64,000 nt of DNA from Hyphomicrobiales bacterium (GTDB lineage: Bacteria > Pseudomonadota > Alphaproteobacteria > Rhizobiales > Beijerinckiaceae): the NCBI GenBank assembly GCA_027483895.1, contig JAIXTP010000022.1:62001-126000 (forward strand), given 5' to 3'. Of this stretch, positions 35,146-42,347 are shown piece by piece. The position numbers and the translations under genes were made by a program. How positions within the stretch are numbered: the first letter of the stretch is position 1; each line of letters opens with the position of its first letter. Below the pieces are notes generated by a model. It was not told the DNA's origin. It did no database searches and saw only the letters and a program-made list of their open reading frames with translations.

Positions 35146-35730
35146 ATGAAGAGCGAAGTCCGCAAATATTGCGTCTTTCTCGAAGAGACCCGGCAGGAGA
35201 TGGGCCGGCCGGTCGATCCCCCGACCCGGCGTGCCTGCGCGGTCGCGGTGATCCGCAATCCGTTCGCCGGCCGCTATGTCGAGGATCTCTCCGAACTCGT
35301 CGACATCGGCGAGGAGCTCGGCGAAGTCCTGACCCGCAAGGCGGTCGAGGCGCTCGGCATCGACGGTCCGGCGGCCGAGAGCTACGGCAAGGCCGCCGCC
35401 GTGGGCGAGAACGGCGAGCTCGAACATGCCGCGGCCATCCTGCATCCGAAGCTCGGCGCGCCTGCGCGCAAGGTGCTCGGCAAGGGCGCGGCGCTGATCC
35501 CGTCCTCGAAGCGTCGGGGCGGGCTCGGCTGCGAGATCGACGTGCCGCTCGGGCACAAGGATGCGGCCTTCGTGCGCAGCCATTTCGACGGGATGATCGT
35601 CTCGGTTCCGGACGCGCCCCGTGCGGACGAGATCGTGGTGGCCGTGGCCGTCACCGACTCCGGCCGTCCGCTGCCGCGCGTCGGAGGCTTGACGAAGGAC
35701 GCGATCAAGGGCGAGGACGGCCTGCGATAG
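35146..35730 (+). CDS. DUF1185 / 'amino acid synthesis' family protein, copy 2
   Basis: 194 residues, exactly the length of copy 1 and alignable over its whole span: VIRNPFAGRYVEDLSELVD, SYGKAAAVGENGELEHAA, LIPSSKRRGGLGCEIDVPL, RADEIVVAVAVTD. The N-terminal thirds differ most. The equal length and tandem position indicate an old duplication with division of labour. The ribosome site is GGAGGCGG just upstream of the ATG. The function is unknown. Confidence 0.8.
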   Translation: MKSEVRKYCVFLEETRQEMGRPVDPPTRRACAVAVIRNPFAGRYVEDLSELVDIGEELGEVLTRKAVEALGIDGPAAESYGKAAAVGENGELEHAAAILHPKLGAPARKVLGKGAALIPSSKRRGGLGCEIDVPLGHKDAAFVRSHFDGMIVSVPDAPRADEIVVAVAVTDSGRPLPRVGGLTKDAIKGEDGLR

Positions 35731-35783
35731 GCGACGCCACCCCGTATCCCGCCTCGGGAGCGGATCCGGACGGGAGGTCCGAG

Positions 35784-36227
35784 GTGTTGAAGAAGAACGA
35801 AACGGCGCCTGCCGCATCGACCTATGTGCTCGACGAGCAGGTCGGTTTCATCCTGCGTCAGGCGAACCAGCGGCACGCGGCGATCTTCGCCGCGAGCGGC
35901 ATGGACGATCTCACGGCCACGCAATGGGCCGCGCTGGCGAAGCTCAGGGAGCAGGGCACCTGTTCGCAGAACCTGCTGGGGCGGCACATCGCGATGGACG
36001 CCGCCACCGTGAAGGGCGTCGTGCAACGGCTCATCCGCCACGGCTATGTCGAGACGGATCCCGACCCGACCGATGCGCGCCGCGTCGTGCTGAAGCTGAG
36101 CCCGTCGGGGGAAGAGGCCTATCTGCGCCTTGCCGAAACGGCCTTGCGGATCACCCGCGAGACCCTTTCGCCGCTCACCGAGGACGAGCGGGACACGCTG
36201 GTCGAACTTCTCAAGAAGATCCGCTGA
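35784..36227 (+). CDS. MarR family transcriptional regulator
   Basis: 147 residues from a GTG start with GGGAGG six bases upstream; a TTG three bases on is an alternative, and no ATG fits. The winged-helix core is visible as LTATQWAALAKLREQGTCSQ (recognition region about 45-64), MDAATVKGVVQRLIRHGYVE and the wing DPTDARRVVLKLSPSGEE. It is the last gene of the nadC operon, 53 bases after DUF1185 copy 2. It is the only local regulator, and the four palindromes at the locus promoters have the size and symmetry expected for a MarR dimer, so it is the likely ligand-responsive repressor of the whole locus. Confidence 0.88.
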   Translation: MLKKNETAPAASTYVLDEQVGFILRQANQRHAAIFAASGMDDLTATQWAALAKLREQGTCSQNLLGRHIAMDAATVKGVVQRLIRHGYVETDPDPTDARRVVLKLSPSGEEAYLRLAETALRITRETLSPLTEDERDTLVELLKKIR

Positions 36228-36234
36228 ACGCGAA

Positions 36235-36258
36235 AGGCCCGTGCCGGAGCACGGGCCT
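36235..36258 (+). terminator. Terminator between marR and the convergent enamidase gene
   Basis: Ten-base perfect stem (AGGCCCGTGC / GCACGGGCCT) with loop CGGA. There is no long T-run, but the position between convergent genes and the symmetry support a bidirectional terminator. Confidence 0.65.
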
Positions 36259-36266
36259 GCGAGGCC

Positions 36267-37466
36267 TCAATGGCCGACGATCTGCGGCACGCGCGTCGCG
36301 GGCGGGGTGTTGCGGCTGCGCTCGGTGCGCACGATGCCGTCGATCACGGTCATGCCGATGCCGGGAAGATCGCCGAGCTGCACGCTTTCGAGCAGGTCCT
36401 TGCCCGCCGAATGCTGCGCCTTGTCCATGAGCACGAAATCCGCCGCACGGCCGACCTCGACGATGCCGCAGTCGAGCGCCCGCATCCGCGCCGTGTTGCC
36501 GGTCGCGAAGCAGAAGGCGATTTCCGCCGGCACGTCGCCGAGCGAGGACAGCATCGAGACCATGCGCAGGATGCCGAGCGGCTGAACGCCCGAGCCCGCC
36601 GGCGCGTCCGTGCCGAGGATCACGCGGTGCATCTCGCCCATCTCGCGGGCCGTGCGCAGCGTGTAGAGCGCGGCGCGCTCGTTGCCGTTGTGCACCAGTT
36701 CGAGCCCGCGCTTGCAGCCTTCGCAGATGCAGCGGATCTCCTTGTCCGGCAACGCGGTGTGGCCGCCGTTGATATGGCCCACGACGTCGGTGTCGGCTTC
36801 GAGCACCACGTCCGCGCCGATGAGGCCGGAGCCGGGGATCGAAGGTCCGCCGGTGTGGATCGTGCTCTGGATGCCGTATTTGCGGGCCCAGGCGACCATC
36901 TGCTTCGCGGTGGCGCCGTCCTTCACGCCGCCGAGGCCGACCTCGCCCAGGAGCTTCACGCCGGCGGCCGCGAGTTCCTTGAAGTCTTCCTCGGTCATGC
37001 CCGGCTCGATCACCGGGGCACCCGCATGGATCTTCACGCCGCCCGGCCGGAAGGCCGAGAAGGCGCGCTGGGCGAAGATCGCCATGGCCTTCACGCCGAC
37101 GACGTCGCGCGGCCGGCCCGGCATATGGACCTCGCCCGCCGAGATCATGGTGGTCACGCCGCCGTGCAGGAAGCTGTCGATCCAGCCGATCTGATTCTGT
37201 CGCGGGGTCCAGTCGCCGGCGACCGGATGAACATGGCTGTCGATCAGTCCCGGAGTCAGCGCCGACCCGTTCGCATCGATCAGAGTCGTCGCGCCTTCGG
37301 TATCGACGTCCTTGAAGCGGCCGATCGCAGTAATTCGACCGTTTTCGGCGACGACGGTATCAGCATCCGCTACGGGTTTGTCCATATCGCCCGTCAGCAG
37401 CAGTCCGATATTCTTGATGACGAGCTTCGTCGGCCCCGTATTCGCGGCAGGTTGATCATGCGCCAT
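36267..37466 (-). CDS. ena: Enamidase (amidohydrolase family), nicotinate pathway
   Basis: 399 residues. Metal-ligand landmarks of the amidohydrolase barrel are SHVHP (His 78, His 80), the bridging Lys region KLLGEVGLGG, STIHTGG, GHINGGH and GTDAPAG with the catalytic Asp. The LTPGLIDSHVH arrangement and length match Eubacterium barkeri enamidase, a binuclear metalloenzyme that opens 1,4,5,6-tetrahydro-6-oxonicotinate to 2-formylglutarate and ammonia. It is transcribed toward marR from a divergent promoter region that carries operator copy D. This is the logical next step after the 6-hydroxynicotinate reductase-like protein. General imidazolonepropionase-like amidohydrolases are the alternative. 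Confidence 0.83.
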   Translation of the reverse strand: MAHDQPAANTGPTKLVIKNIGLLLTGDMDKPVADADTVVAENGRITAIGRFKDVDTEGATTLIDANGSALTPGLIDSHVHPVAGDWTPRQNQIGWIDSFLHGGVTTMISAGEVHMPGRPRDVVGVKAMAIFAQRAFSAFRPGGVKIHAGAPVIEPGMTEEDFKELAAAGVKLLGEVGLGGVKDGATAKQMVAWARKYGIQSTIHTGGPSIPGSGLIGADVVLEADTDVVGHINGGHTALPDKEIRCICEGCKRGLELVHNGNERAALYTLRTAREMGEMHRVILGTDAPAGSGVQPLGILRMVSMLSSLGDVPAEIAFCFATGNTARMRALDCGIVEVGRAADFVLMDKAQHSAGKDLLESVQLGDLPGIGMTVIDGIVRTERSRNTPPATRVPQIVGH

Positions 37467-37644
37467 GCGTTCGGCTCCCCGTTCCGAAGGGCTGCTCGGT
37501 TGACAAGAAGCCCCACCACCGATATTCGTTAGTATACAAACGATGTCGCGCTTCGCAAGCGCCGAGCGGCGTCATGGCCGGCGGTCTTGCTCGAGCGCGG
37601 CGGCCAGACTATCCGATCGCGCCTGAACACGAACCGGACCCGCC
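37467..37644 (+). promoter_or_regulatory. Divergent promoter region between enamidase and ferredoxin-NADP reductase
   Basis: The plus strand has TTGACAAG at 37500-37507 followed after 17 bases by operator copy D. The minus strand reads TTGCGA-N16-TATACT, with the TATACT (37532-37537) inside the operator. One bound dimer could therefore shut both promoters. Confidence 0.6.
37525..37544 (+). promoter_or_regulatory. Operator copy D (MarR-type palindrome)
   Basis: TTCGTTAGTATACAAACGAT: arms TCGTT / AACGA with GTATAC centre, palindromic at 16 of 20 positions. Nearly identical to copy C at the nadC promoter and with identical spacing from TTGACAAG. Confidence 0.65.
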
Positions 37645-38418
37645 ATGAGCAATTTCAATCAGGAAACCGTTCTCTCGGTCCATCATTGGACGGACACCCT
37701 GTTCAGCTTCACGACGACCCGCGATCCCGGCTTCCGTTTCCAAAGCGGTCAATTCGCGATGATCGGGCTCGAAGTCGAGGGCCGGCCCCTCCTTCGCGCC
37801 TACAGCATGGCGAGCGCGCATTACGACGAGAATCTCGAATTCTTCTCGATCAAGGTGCCCGACGGGCCGCTGACCTCGCGGCTGCAGCATCTCAAGGTCG
37901 GCGACAGGATCCTCGTGGGCCGGAAGGCCACGGGTACGCTGATCCACGGCAATCTCCTGCCCGGTCGGAACCTGTATCTCCTCGGCACCGGAACCGGCCT
38001 CGCGCCCTTCATGAGCGTGATCAAGGACCCGGAGACCTACGATCTCTACGAGAAGGTGATCCTTCTGCACGGCTGCCGTCAGGTCGCCGAACTCGCCTAT
38101 GGCGACTACATCATGCGCGACCTGCCCAAGCACGAATTCCTCGGCGAAGAGGTCCGCAACAAGCTGATCTACTATCCGACCGTGACCCGCGAGCCCTTCC
38201 GCCATACCGGCCGCGTCACGGAGCTGCTGGATCGCCCCGGCTTCTTCGACGAGATCGGGCTGAAGCCGCTCGATCCGGCCGTCGACCGCCTGATGCTCTG
38301 CGGCAGCCCGGCCATGATCGCCGACACGAAGGTCCTGCTCGAGTCCAAGGGTTTCGAGGAAGGCAGCGGCACCAGCCCCGGCCATTTCGTCATCGAAAAG
38401 GCCTTCGTCGAACGTTGA
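37645..38418 (+). CDS. fpr: Ferredoxin-NADP reductase
   Basis: 257 residues, the usual size of bacterial subclass I FNR. FAD-binding motif RAYSMAS (about 53-59), NADP-binding GTGTGLAPFMS (about 114-124), CGSP near 215 and the family C terminus FVIEKAFVER. It exchanges electrons between NADPH and ferredoxin or flavodoxin. Divergent from enamidase, with the shared operator D. Its likely job here is to feed reduced ferredoxin to the 6-hydroxynicotinate reductase-like enzyme; no ferredoxin gene is present in the window. Confidence 0.92.
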   Translation: MSNFNQETVLSVHHWTDTLFSFTTTRDPGFRFQSGQFAMIGLEVEGRPLLRAYSMASAHYDENLEFFSIKVPDGPLTSRLQHLKVGDRILVGRKATGTLIHGNLLPGRNLYLLGTGTGLAPFMSVIKDPETYDLYEKVILLHGCRQVAELAYGDYIMRDLPKHEFLGEEVRNKLIYYPTVTREPFRHTGRVTELLDRPGFFDEIGLKPLDPAVDRLMLCGSPAMIADTKVLLESKGFEEGSGTSPGHFVIEKAFVER

Positions 38419-38476
38419 CCCCGAAGGGCGGCGCGACCACGATCGCGCGATCCTTTCCGGATCGCGATGAGGCCCG

Positions 38477-39091
38477 ATGACGATCCGTCCCGACGACACC
38501 GACGTTCTGCTCGTGATCGACGTGCAGAACGATTTTCTCCCCGGCGGCGCTCTGGCGGTGCCGGACGGCGACGCGGTGCTCGAACCCGTCGCGGCGCTCT
38601 CGGCCGTCTTCCGGCACATCGTCGTCACGCAGGATTGGCATCCGGCCGATCATGTCTCGTTCGCGTCCAACCATTTCGGCCGTTCGCCCTTCGACACGGT
38701 GACGTTGCCTTACGGCGAGCAGGTGCTCTGGCCGGATCACTGCATCGCGGGGACGCGCGGGGCGGAGTTCTCGCCGGCGCTCGACGCCTCCGGCGCGCAA
38801 CTGGTGCTCCGCAAGGGATACCACCGCATGGTGGACAGCTATTCCGCCTTCCGCGAAGCCGACCGCCGCACCCAGACGGGGTTGGCCGGCTATCTCCGCG
38901 AACGCGGCCTGCGCCGCATCTTCTTCGCTGGGCTCGCGACGGATTTCTGCGTGGCGTGGTCCGCGATCGACGCGGCGGAACTCGGCTTCGAAAGTCACGT
39001 CGTGCTCGAGGCCTGCCGCGGGATCGATGCCGCGGGCTCGCTCGACAGGGCGATGCGCACCATGGCCACCGCCGGCGTCCGCTTCGTTTGA
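38477..39091 (+). CDS. pncA: Nicotinamidase
   Basis: 204 residues, isochorismatase-like fold. Catalytic triad Asp15 (IDVQNDF), Lys113 (LRKGYH) and Cys158 (ATDFCVA). Metal ligands Asp53 and His55 (QDWHP) and His89 (WPDHC). It hydrolyses nicotinamide to nicotinate and ammonia, feeding the nicotinate-type pathway of this locus. It starts 58 bases after fpr; an eight-base-pair hairpin (38446-38466) lies directly before its GAGG ribosome site. Related amidases of hydroxypyridine compounds have the same motifs, but the location fits nicotinamide well. Confidence 0.88.
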   Translation: MTIRPDDTDVLLVIDVQNDFLPGGALAVPDGDAVLEPVAALSAVFRHIVVTQDWHPADHVSFASNHFGRSPFDTVTLPYGEQVLWPDHCIAGTRGAEFSPALDASGAQLVLRKGYHRMVDSYSAFREADRRTQTGLAGYLRERGLRRIFFAGLATDFCVAWSAIDAAELGFESHVVLEACRGIDAAGSLDRAMRTMATAGVRFV

Positions 39092-39098
39092 AATCGCC

Positions 39099-39785
39099 CT
39101 AGCCCGCCGAAGGCCCGCCGGTCGGCCAGGCTTCGCGTCCGACCAGAGGCACGAACCGGACAGGACCGAGATCGTCGGTCGTGAACCGGCCGTCGTCCGA
39201 GAGCGTCAGGCGCAAGAGCCTTTGCGCGTCATAGCCGCCCCCGACCGGCATCACGATGCGCCCGCCCGGGGCGAGCTGATCCTTGTAGGCTTGCGGCACT
39301 CGGGGCCCGCCCGCGGCGACCAGGATCGCGTCGAAGGGCGCTTGCTCGGGCAGCCCCAGACTTCCGTCGCCCTCATGGACGATGACGTTTCCGACACCCG
39401 CCGCCGCGAGGTTGCGCCGCGCGACATCGACCAGTCCCGGCAGGCGTTCGATCGTATGAACCTCCCGGGCCAGCCTCCCGAACACCGCCGCCGCATAGCC
39501 GCAGCCGGTGCCGACTTCGAGCACGCGATCCGTCGCGCGCAACCGCGCGGCATCCGCCGTGAGCGCGACCACATAGGGCTGCGAGATCGTCTGACCCTCG
39601 GCGATCGGAAGCGCCCGGTCCTCATGCGCGAAGTCCTCGTAGCCCGGCGCGACGAAGGATTCCCGCGGCACCGAGCGCATCGCGTCCAGAACGCGTTCAT
39701 CGGTGATGCCGCGATTGGCGATCTGAAGCCGGACCATGCGCTCGCGCCGCGCGGCGGCAGCGCCTTCCGTGTCTTTTCCGGTCAT
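39099..39785 (-). CDS. pcm: Protein-L-isoaspartate O-methyltransferase
   Basis: 228 residues from the internal ATG (MTGKDTEG), preferred over an upstream in-frame ATG because the extra 14 residues are Cys-rich and unlike the family. Motifs: VPRESFVAPGYEDFAHEDRA, the isoaspartate-binding GQTISQPYVVALTAD and the SAM-binding VLEVGTGCGYAAAV. It methylates isoaspartyl residues in damaged proteins, starting their repair. It converges on pncA with a gap of only seven bases. A housekeeping gene that marks the end of the pyridine locus. Confidence 0.92.
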   Translation of the reverse strand: MTGKDTEGAAAARRERMVRLQIANRGITDERVLDAMRSVPRESFVAPGYEDFAHEDRALPIAEGQTISQPYVVALTADAARLRATDRVLEVGTGCGYAAAVFGRLAREVHTIERLPGLVDVARRNLAAAGVGNVIVHEGDGSLGLPEQAPFDAILVAAGGPRVPQAYKDQLAPGGRIVMPVGGGYDAQRLLRLTLSDDGRFTTDDLGPVRFVPLVGREAWPTGGPSAG

Positions 39786-39990
39786 CTTTTCGCGCCCCCG
39801 ACCGCAGTGACAACGATCCTGCCCCACGCCGGTTCGCGCCCCTTTCGGGCGATGCCCGGTCTACCGAATGGGACGATGCGGTCCCGAGCGGTTCGCGGAG
39901 ACGGGGCCTCGATCACACGGTTGCATTACGTAAGGGAAGGTCTAACCTCTCGCTTCGGGGGCTCGTCGACCAGAACGAGGGAGCAAGAGC

Positions 39991-40776
39991 ATGGCGATCA
40001 ATTTTCCGAAGGGGATCGATTGCGACAATTCTCCGCCTCCGGGGGGACTCGGGCCTTATGCGGTTCACGGCACCGCGGAAGGCGACGTCCTGATCGGCGG
40101 TTCGGTCATGGGGGGACCCGGCAACGACACGATCACCGGAACCTCGGGCGACGACAGCCTCAGCGGCGGACCCGGCGTCGACGTGATCATGCCCGGAGCG
40201 GGTGACGATTTCGTCATCGGCGGCCCCGGCAGCGAGGCGTTCGGGGGCGGACCGGGCAACGACACGTTGTTGGGACGCCAAGGCGACGACACGCTCAGCG
40301 GCGGCCCGGGGAACGACGACATCTACGGCGGTCAAGGATCGGACGTCATTTCGGGCAGCAGCTCGGGCGACGACTGCATTCACGGCGGTTCGTGGGCCGA
40401 TACGCTGAACGGCGGCATCGATTCCGACACCATCATCGGCGGCAGCGGCAACGACTTCCTGACCGGCAACACGGGCGACGACTCCCTGTTCGGCGGAGCG
40501 GGCAACGACACGCTGCGGGGCGATGCCGGAAACGACACGCTTTACGGCGGAGCCGGTGCCGACACCTTCTTCTTCGGTGCCGTGACCGGGAACGACGTGG
40601 TCGCCGATTTCGGCGTTCACGACGTGATCGATGCCCGCGGCATGGGGTTGAGTACCTGGGCCGCGGTGCAGGCGCATCTCAGCTACACCGACGACGGAGC
40701 AGTTCTGACCGTCGGCGCGAACACCGTTCTGCTCGAAGGCGTCACATCGCTTTCGGCGAACGATTTCGTGTTCTGA
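39991..40776 (+). CDS. RTX-repeat calcium-binding protein, probable type I secretion substrate
   Basis: 261 residues, acidic and Gly/Asp-rich. RTX-like nonapeptides of the GGxGxDxxx kind run from about residue 40 to 190 (for example GGAGNDTLR, GDAGNDTLY, GGAGADTFF), forming a Ca2+-binding beta-roll outside the cell. There is no Sec leader; the C terminus ends in DFVF, a short hydrophobic tail typical of type I secretion signals. No catalytic domain is attached, and no type I secretion genes are in the window. It precedes, in convergent orientation, the quorum-sensing synthase. Function unknown: adhesin, surface layer or matrix component are possibilities. Confidence 0.82.
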   Translation: MAINFPKGIDCDNSPPPGGLGPYAVHGTAEGDVLIGGSVMGGPGNDTITGTSGDDSLSGGPGVDVIMPGAGDDFVIGGPGSEAFGGGPGNDTLLGRQGDDTLSGGPGNDDIYGGQGSDVISGSSSGDDCIHGGSWADTLNGGIDSDTIIGGSGNDFLTGNTGDDSLFGGAGNDTLRGDAGNDTLYGGAGADTFFFGAVTGNDVVADFGVHDVIDARGMGLSTWAAVQAHLSYTDDGAVLTVGANTVLLEGVTSLSANDFVF

Positions 40777-40788
40777 AAATCTCACGCC

Positions 40789-40820
40789 GAGGCCCCGTCC
40801 GAATGTTCGGGCGGGGCCTC
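40789..40820 (+). terminator. Terminator between the RTX gene and luxI
   Basis: Long stem GAGGCCCCGTCCGAA / TTCGGGCGGGGCCTC (15 pairs including one G-T) with a minimal loop. It lies between convergent genes and can act in both directions; T-runs are weak. Confidence 0.7.
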
Positions 40821-40825
40821 TCGAG

Positions 40826-41470
40826 TCACGCGGCCATGCCGAGGCCGTTTTCCTCGGGCGCCTTCTCCATCACCGGCCAGGTGATGCCGCCGGCCCGGCG
40901 GAAGTCCGCATCGAGCTTCTCGCCCATCGTGAACGCCACCGCGTAGCAGAGCGTGTTGCCGATCTTGCGCGGCGGGGAGATGGGATCGCCCGCGCATCCG
41001 GCCCGCTTGAACGTGCGGTGCATGAAGGCGTCGATCACGGCCACGAAATGGCTGACGCCCGCGGCCAGCGCGATCTCGTTCGAGGCGATCGCGAGCTCCG
41101 CCGTGGCGATGCTCAGCGGGCGGTCGCCCTGCGCGGTCTTCGCGTCCATGTCCACCGCGAGCCGGCTCACCTCCCAGATCCGGGGGCTGTAGACGGGCGA
41201 GCCTTCCGGCAGGAGTTGCGGGAAGATGTCGTTGAGCATGTTGAAGCCCGTCGTCGGCAGAAGCCGCATCGTCCCGACGACCTGATCGGCCTCGTCCATC
41301 GCGAGGAGATAGACCGGATCCATCGCGTCGAAGCCGTCCACCTCCCAATCGTTGATCAGCGGGACCTGCCACTGCATGCGCTGATGGAACACCTTCTTGC
41401 GCAGCCGATGCATGGCGTCGATCTCGCGCGGAAACAGATGGCGTTGGTGCCCGTGAATGACTTTGATCAT
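40826..41470 (-). CDS. luxI: Acyl-homoserine-lactone synthase, LuxI family
   Basis: 214 residues. The invariant residues of the family are present at expected places: Arg24, Phe28, Trp34, Asp45, Asp48, Arg69, Glu100 and Arg103 (WEVSRLAV). The enzyme makes an N-acyl-homoserine lactone signal from SAM and an acyl carrier or CoA ester. The luxR-type gene lies 91 bases upstream on the same strand, and a lux box precedes luxI, so positive autoinduction is expected. The acyl chain cannot be predicted. Confidence 0.93.
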   Translation of the reverse strand: MIKVIHGHQRHLFPREIDAMHRLRKKVFHQRMQWQVPLINDWEVDGFDAMDPVYLLAMDEADQVVGTMRLLPTTGFNMLNDIFPQLLPEGSPVYSPRIWEVSRLAVDMDAKTAQGDRPLSIATAELAIASNEIALAAGVSHFVAVIDAFMHRTFKRAGCAGDPISPPRKIGNTLCYAVAFTMGEKLDADFRRAGGITWPVMEKAPEENGLGMAA

Positions 41471-41526
41471 GGCAATTCTCCTCTGAGCCGATGGGGAGAA
41501 GCCTAAGATGGGACGGGCGTCCTTTG

Positions 41527-41546
41527 ACCTGTGCGAAAGTGCAGGT
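41527..41546 (-). promoter_or_regulatory. lux box upstream of luxI
   Basis: ACCTGTGCGAAAGTGCAGGT on the plus strand is a 20-base dyad (ACCTG / CAGGT). It matches the Vibrio fischeri lux box in both half-sites, with exactly the canonical 20-base length. It is 57 bases before the luxI start codon. Confidence 0.75.
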
Positions 41547-41561
41547 CGGCGCGTGTTCGCC

Positions 41562-42347
41562 TCAGTAGAGCGCGATGGCGCCGCAGGCGAGCGCCTTGGC
41601 CACGGCCTGCGTCGTATTGAGCGAATCCAGCTTTCCCCGCGCGTTTTCGAGGTGGAACTTCACCGTCCGCTCGCTGATGTTCATGATCTGCGCGATGTCC
41701 CAGTCGGACTTGCCCGTCGCGCGCCAGCGCAGGCAGTCCTTCTCGCGCTGGGAGAGACGCCCGGAATAATCGGGGATCTCGACGCCGGCGCGATCGAGGG
41801 CGAATTGGTGGAAGTGATGCGCGAGCAGCAGCATTTCCGGCACGAGACGCGGCCGCAATTCGGCCCATTCGCGATCGGACACGTCGGAGGTGACCGAAAA
41901 CAGCGCGAATTCGTGGTGCCGGCCGCGGATGGGGAAGGACAGGCCCTGTCGCCCGACGCGGCATTCCTGCGCCTCGCCGAAGAAGCGCGCGACGAGCCTG
42001 TCGGATCGGTCGATGCGGCTCCAGTCGATCGGCAGAAGTCCCCCGAGCCCGGCCCGGATCACCGGGTCGATGTCGATATAGCTGCGCTGGACATAGCGCT
42101 TCAGCCATTCCGGCGAATAGGTCACGGCATGCAGCGGCAGGGCGGTCGGTTGGGTCGGCACGTTCATCGCCACATAGGAAACATGCCCGAGGCCGAAGGT
42201 GCTCATCGCACCCCGGAGGATGTCCGCTCCCTCGGGAATGCGCCCCGCCCGCGACAGACCGTCGATCAACGTCGCGATCGTCTCGGACGAGCGCCGCGCC
42301 CGCGGGGCCGGCGATCCGGAGTCCGCGCCGTCAAACAGCGTGATCAA
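41562..42347 (-). CDS. luxR: LuxR family autoinducer-binding transcriptional regulator
   Basis: 261 residues if translation begins at the TTG at 42347, which has GGAG six bases upstream. The frame remains open to an ATG at 42434, but those 29 codons are AT-rich and basic, unlike the rest, so they are probably leader DNA. The autoinducer-binding domain (about 25-175) shows YSPEWLKRYVQRSYIDIDPV with the conserved Trp, Tyr and Asp. The GerE-type helix-turn-helix is LSQREKDCLRWRATGKSDWD through NISERTVKFHLENARGKL. It senses the lactone made by LuxI and presumably binds the lux box before luxI. Confidence 0.88.
   Translation of the reverse strand: MITLFDGADSGSPAPRARRSSETIATLIDGLSRAGRIPEGADILRGAMSTFGLGHVSYVAMNVPTQPTALPLHAVTYSPEWLKRYVQRSYIDIDPVIRAGLGGLLPIDWSRIDRSDRLVARFFGEAQECRVGRQGLSFPIRGRHHEFALFSVTSDVSDREWAELRPRLVPEMLLLAHHFHQFALDRAGVEIPDYSGRLSQREKDCLRWRATGKSDWDIAQIMNISERTVKFHLENARGKLDSLNTTQAVAKALACGAIALY

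Noticed and set aside
39901-39990. Promoter for the RTX gene (TTGCAT with a TAACCT downstream and a short AGGT-CTA-ACCT dyad)
   Set aside because: The matches are weak and the dyad short, so it was not listed as a feature.
40100-40560. Repetitive DNA resembling a tandem or CRISPR-like array
   Set aside because: The periodicity comes from coding for RTX nonapeptides; there are no identical repeats with unique spacers.
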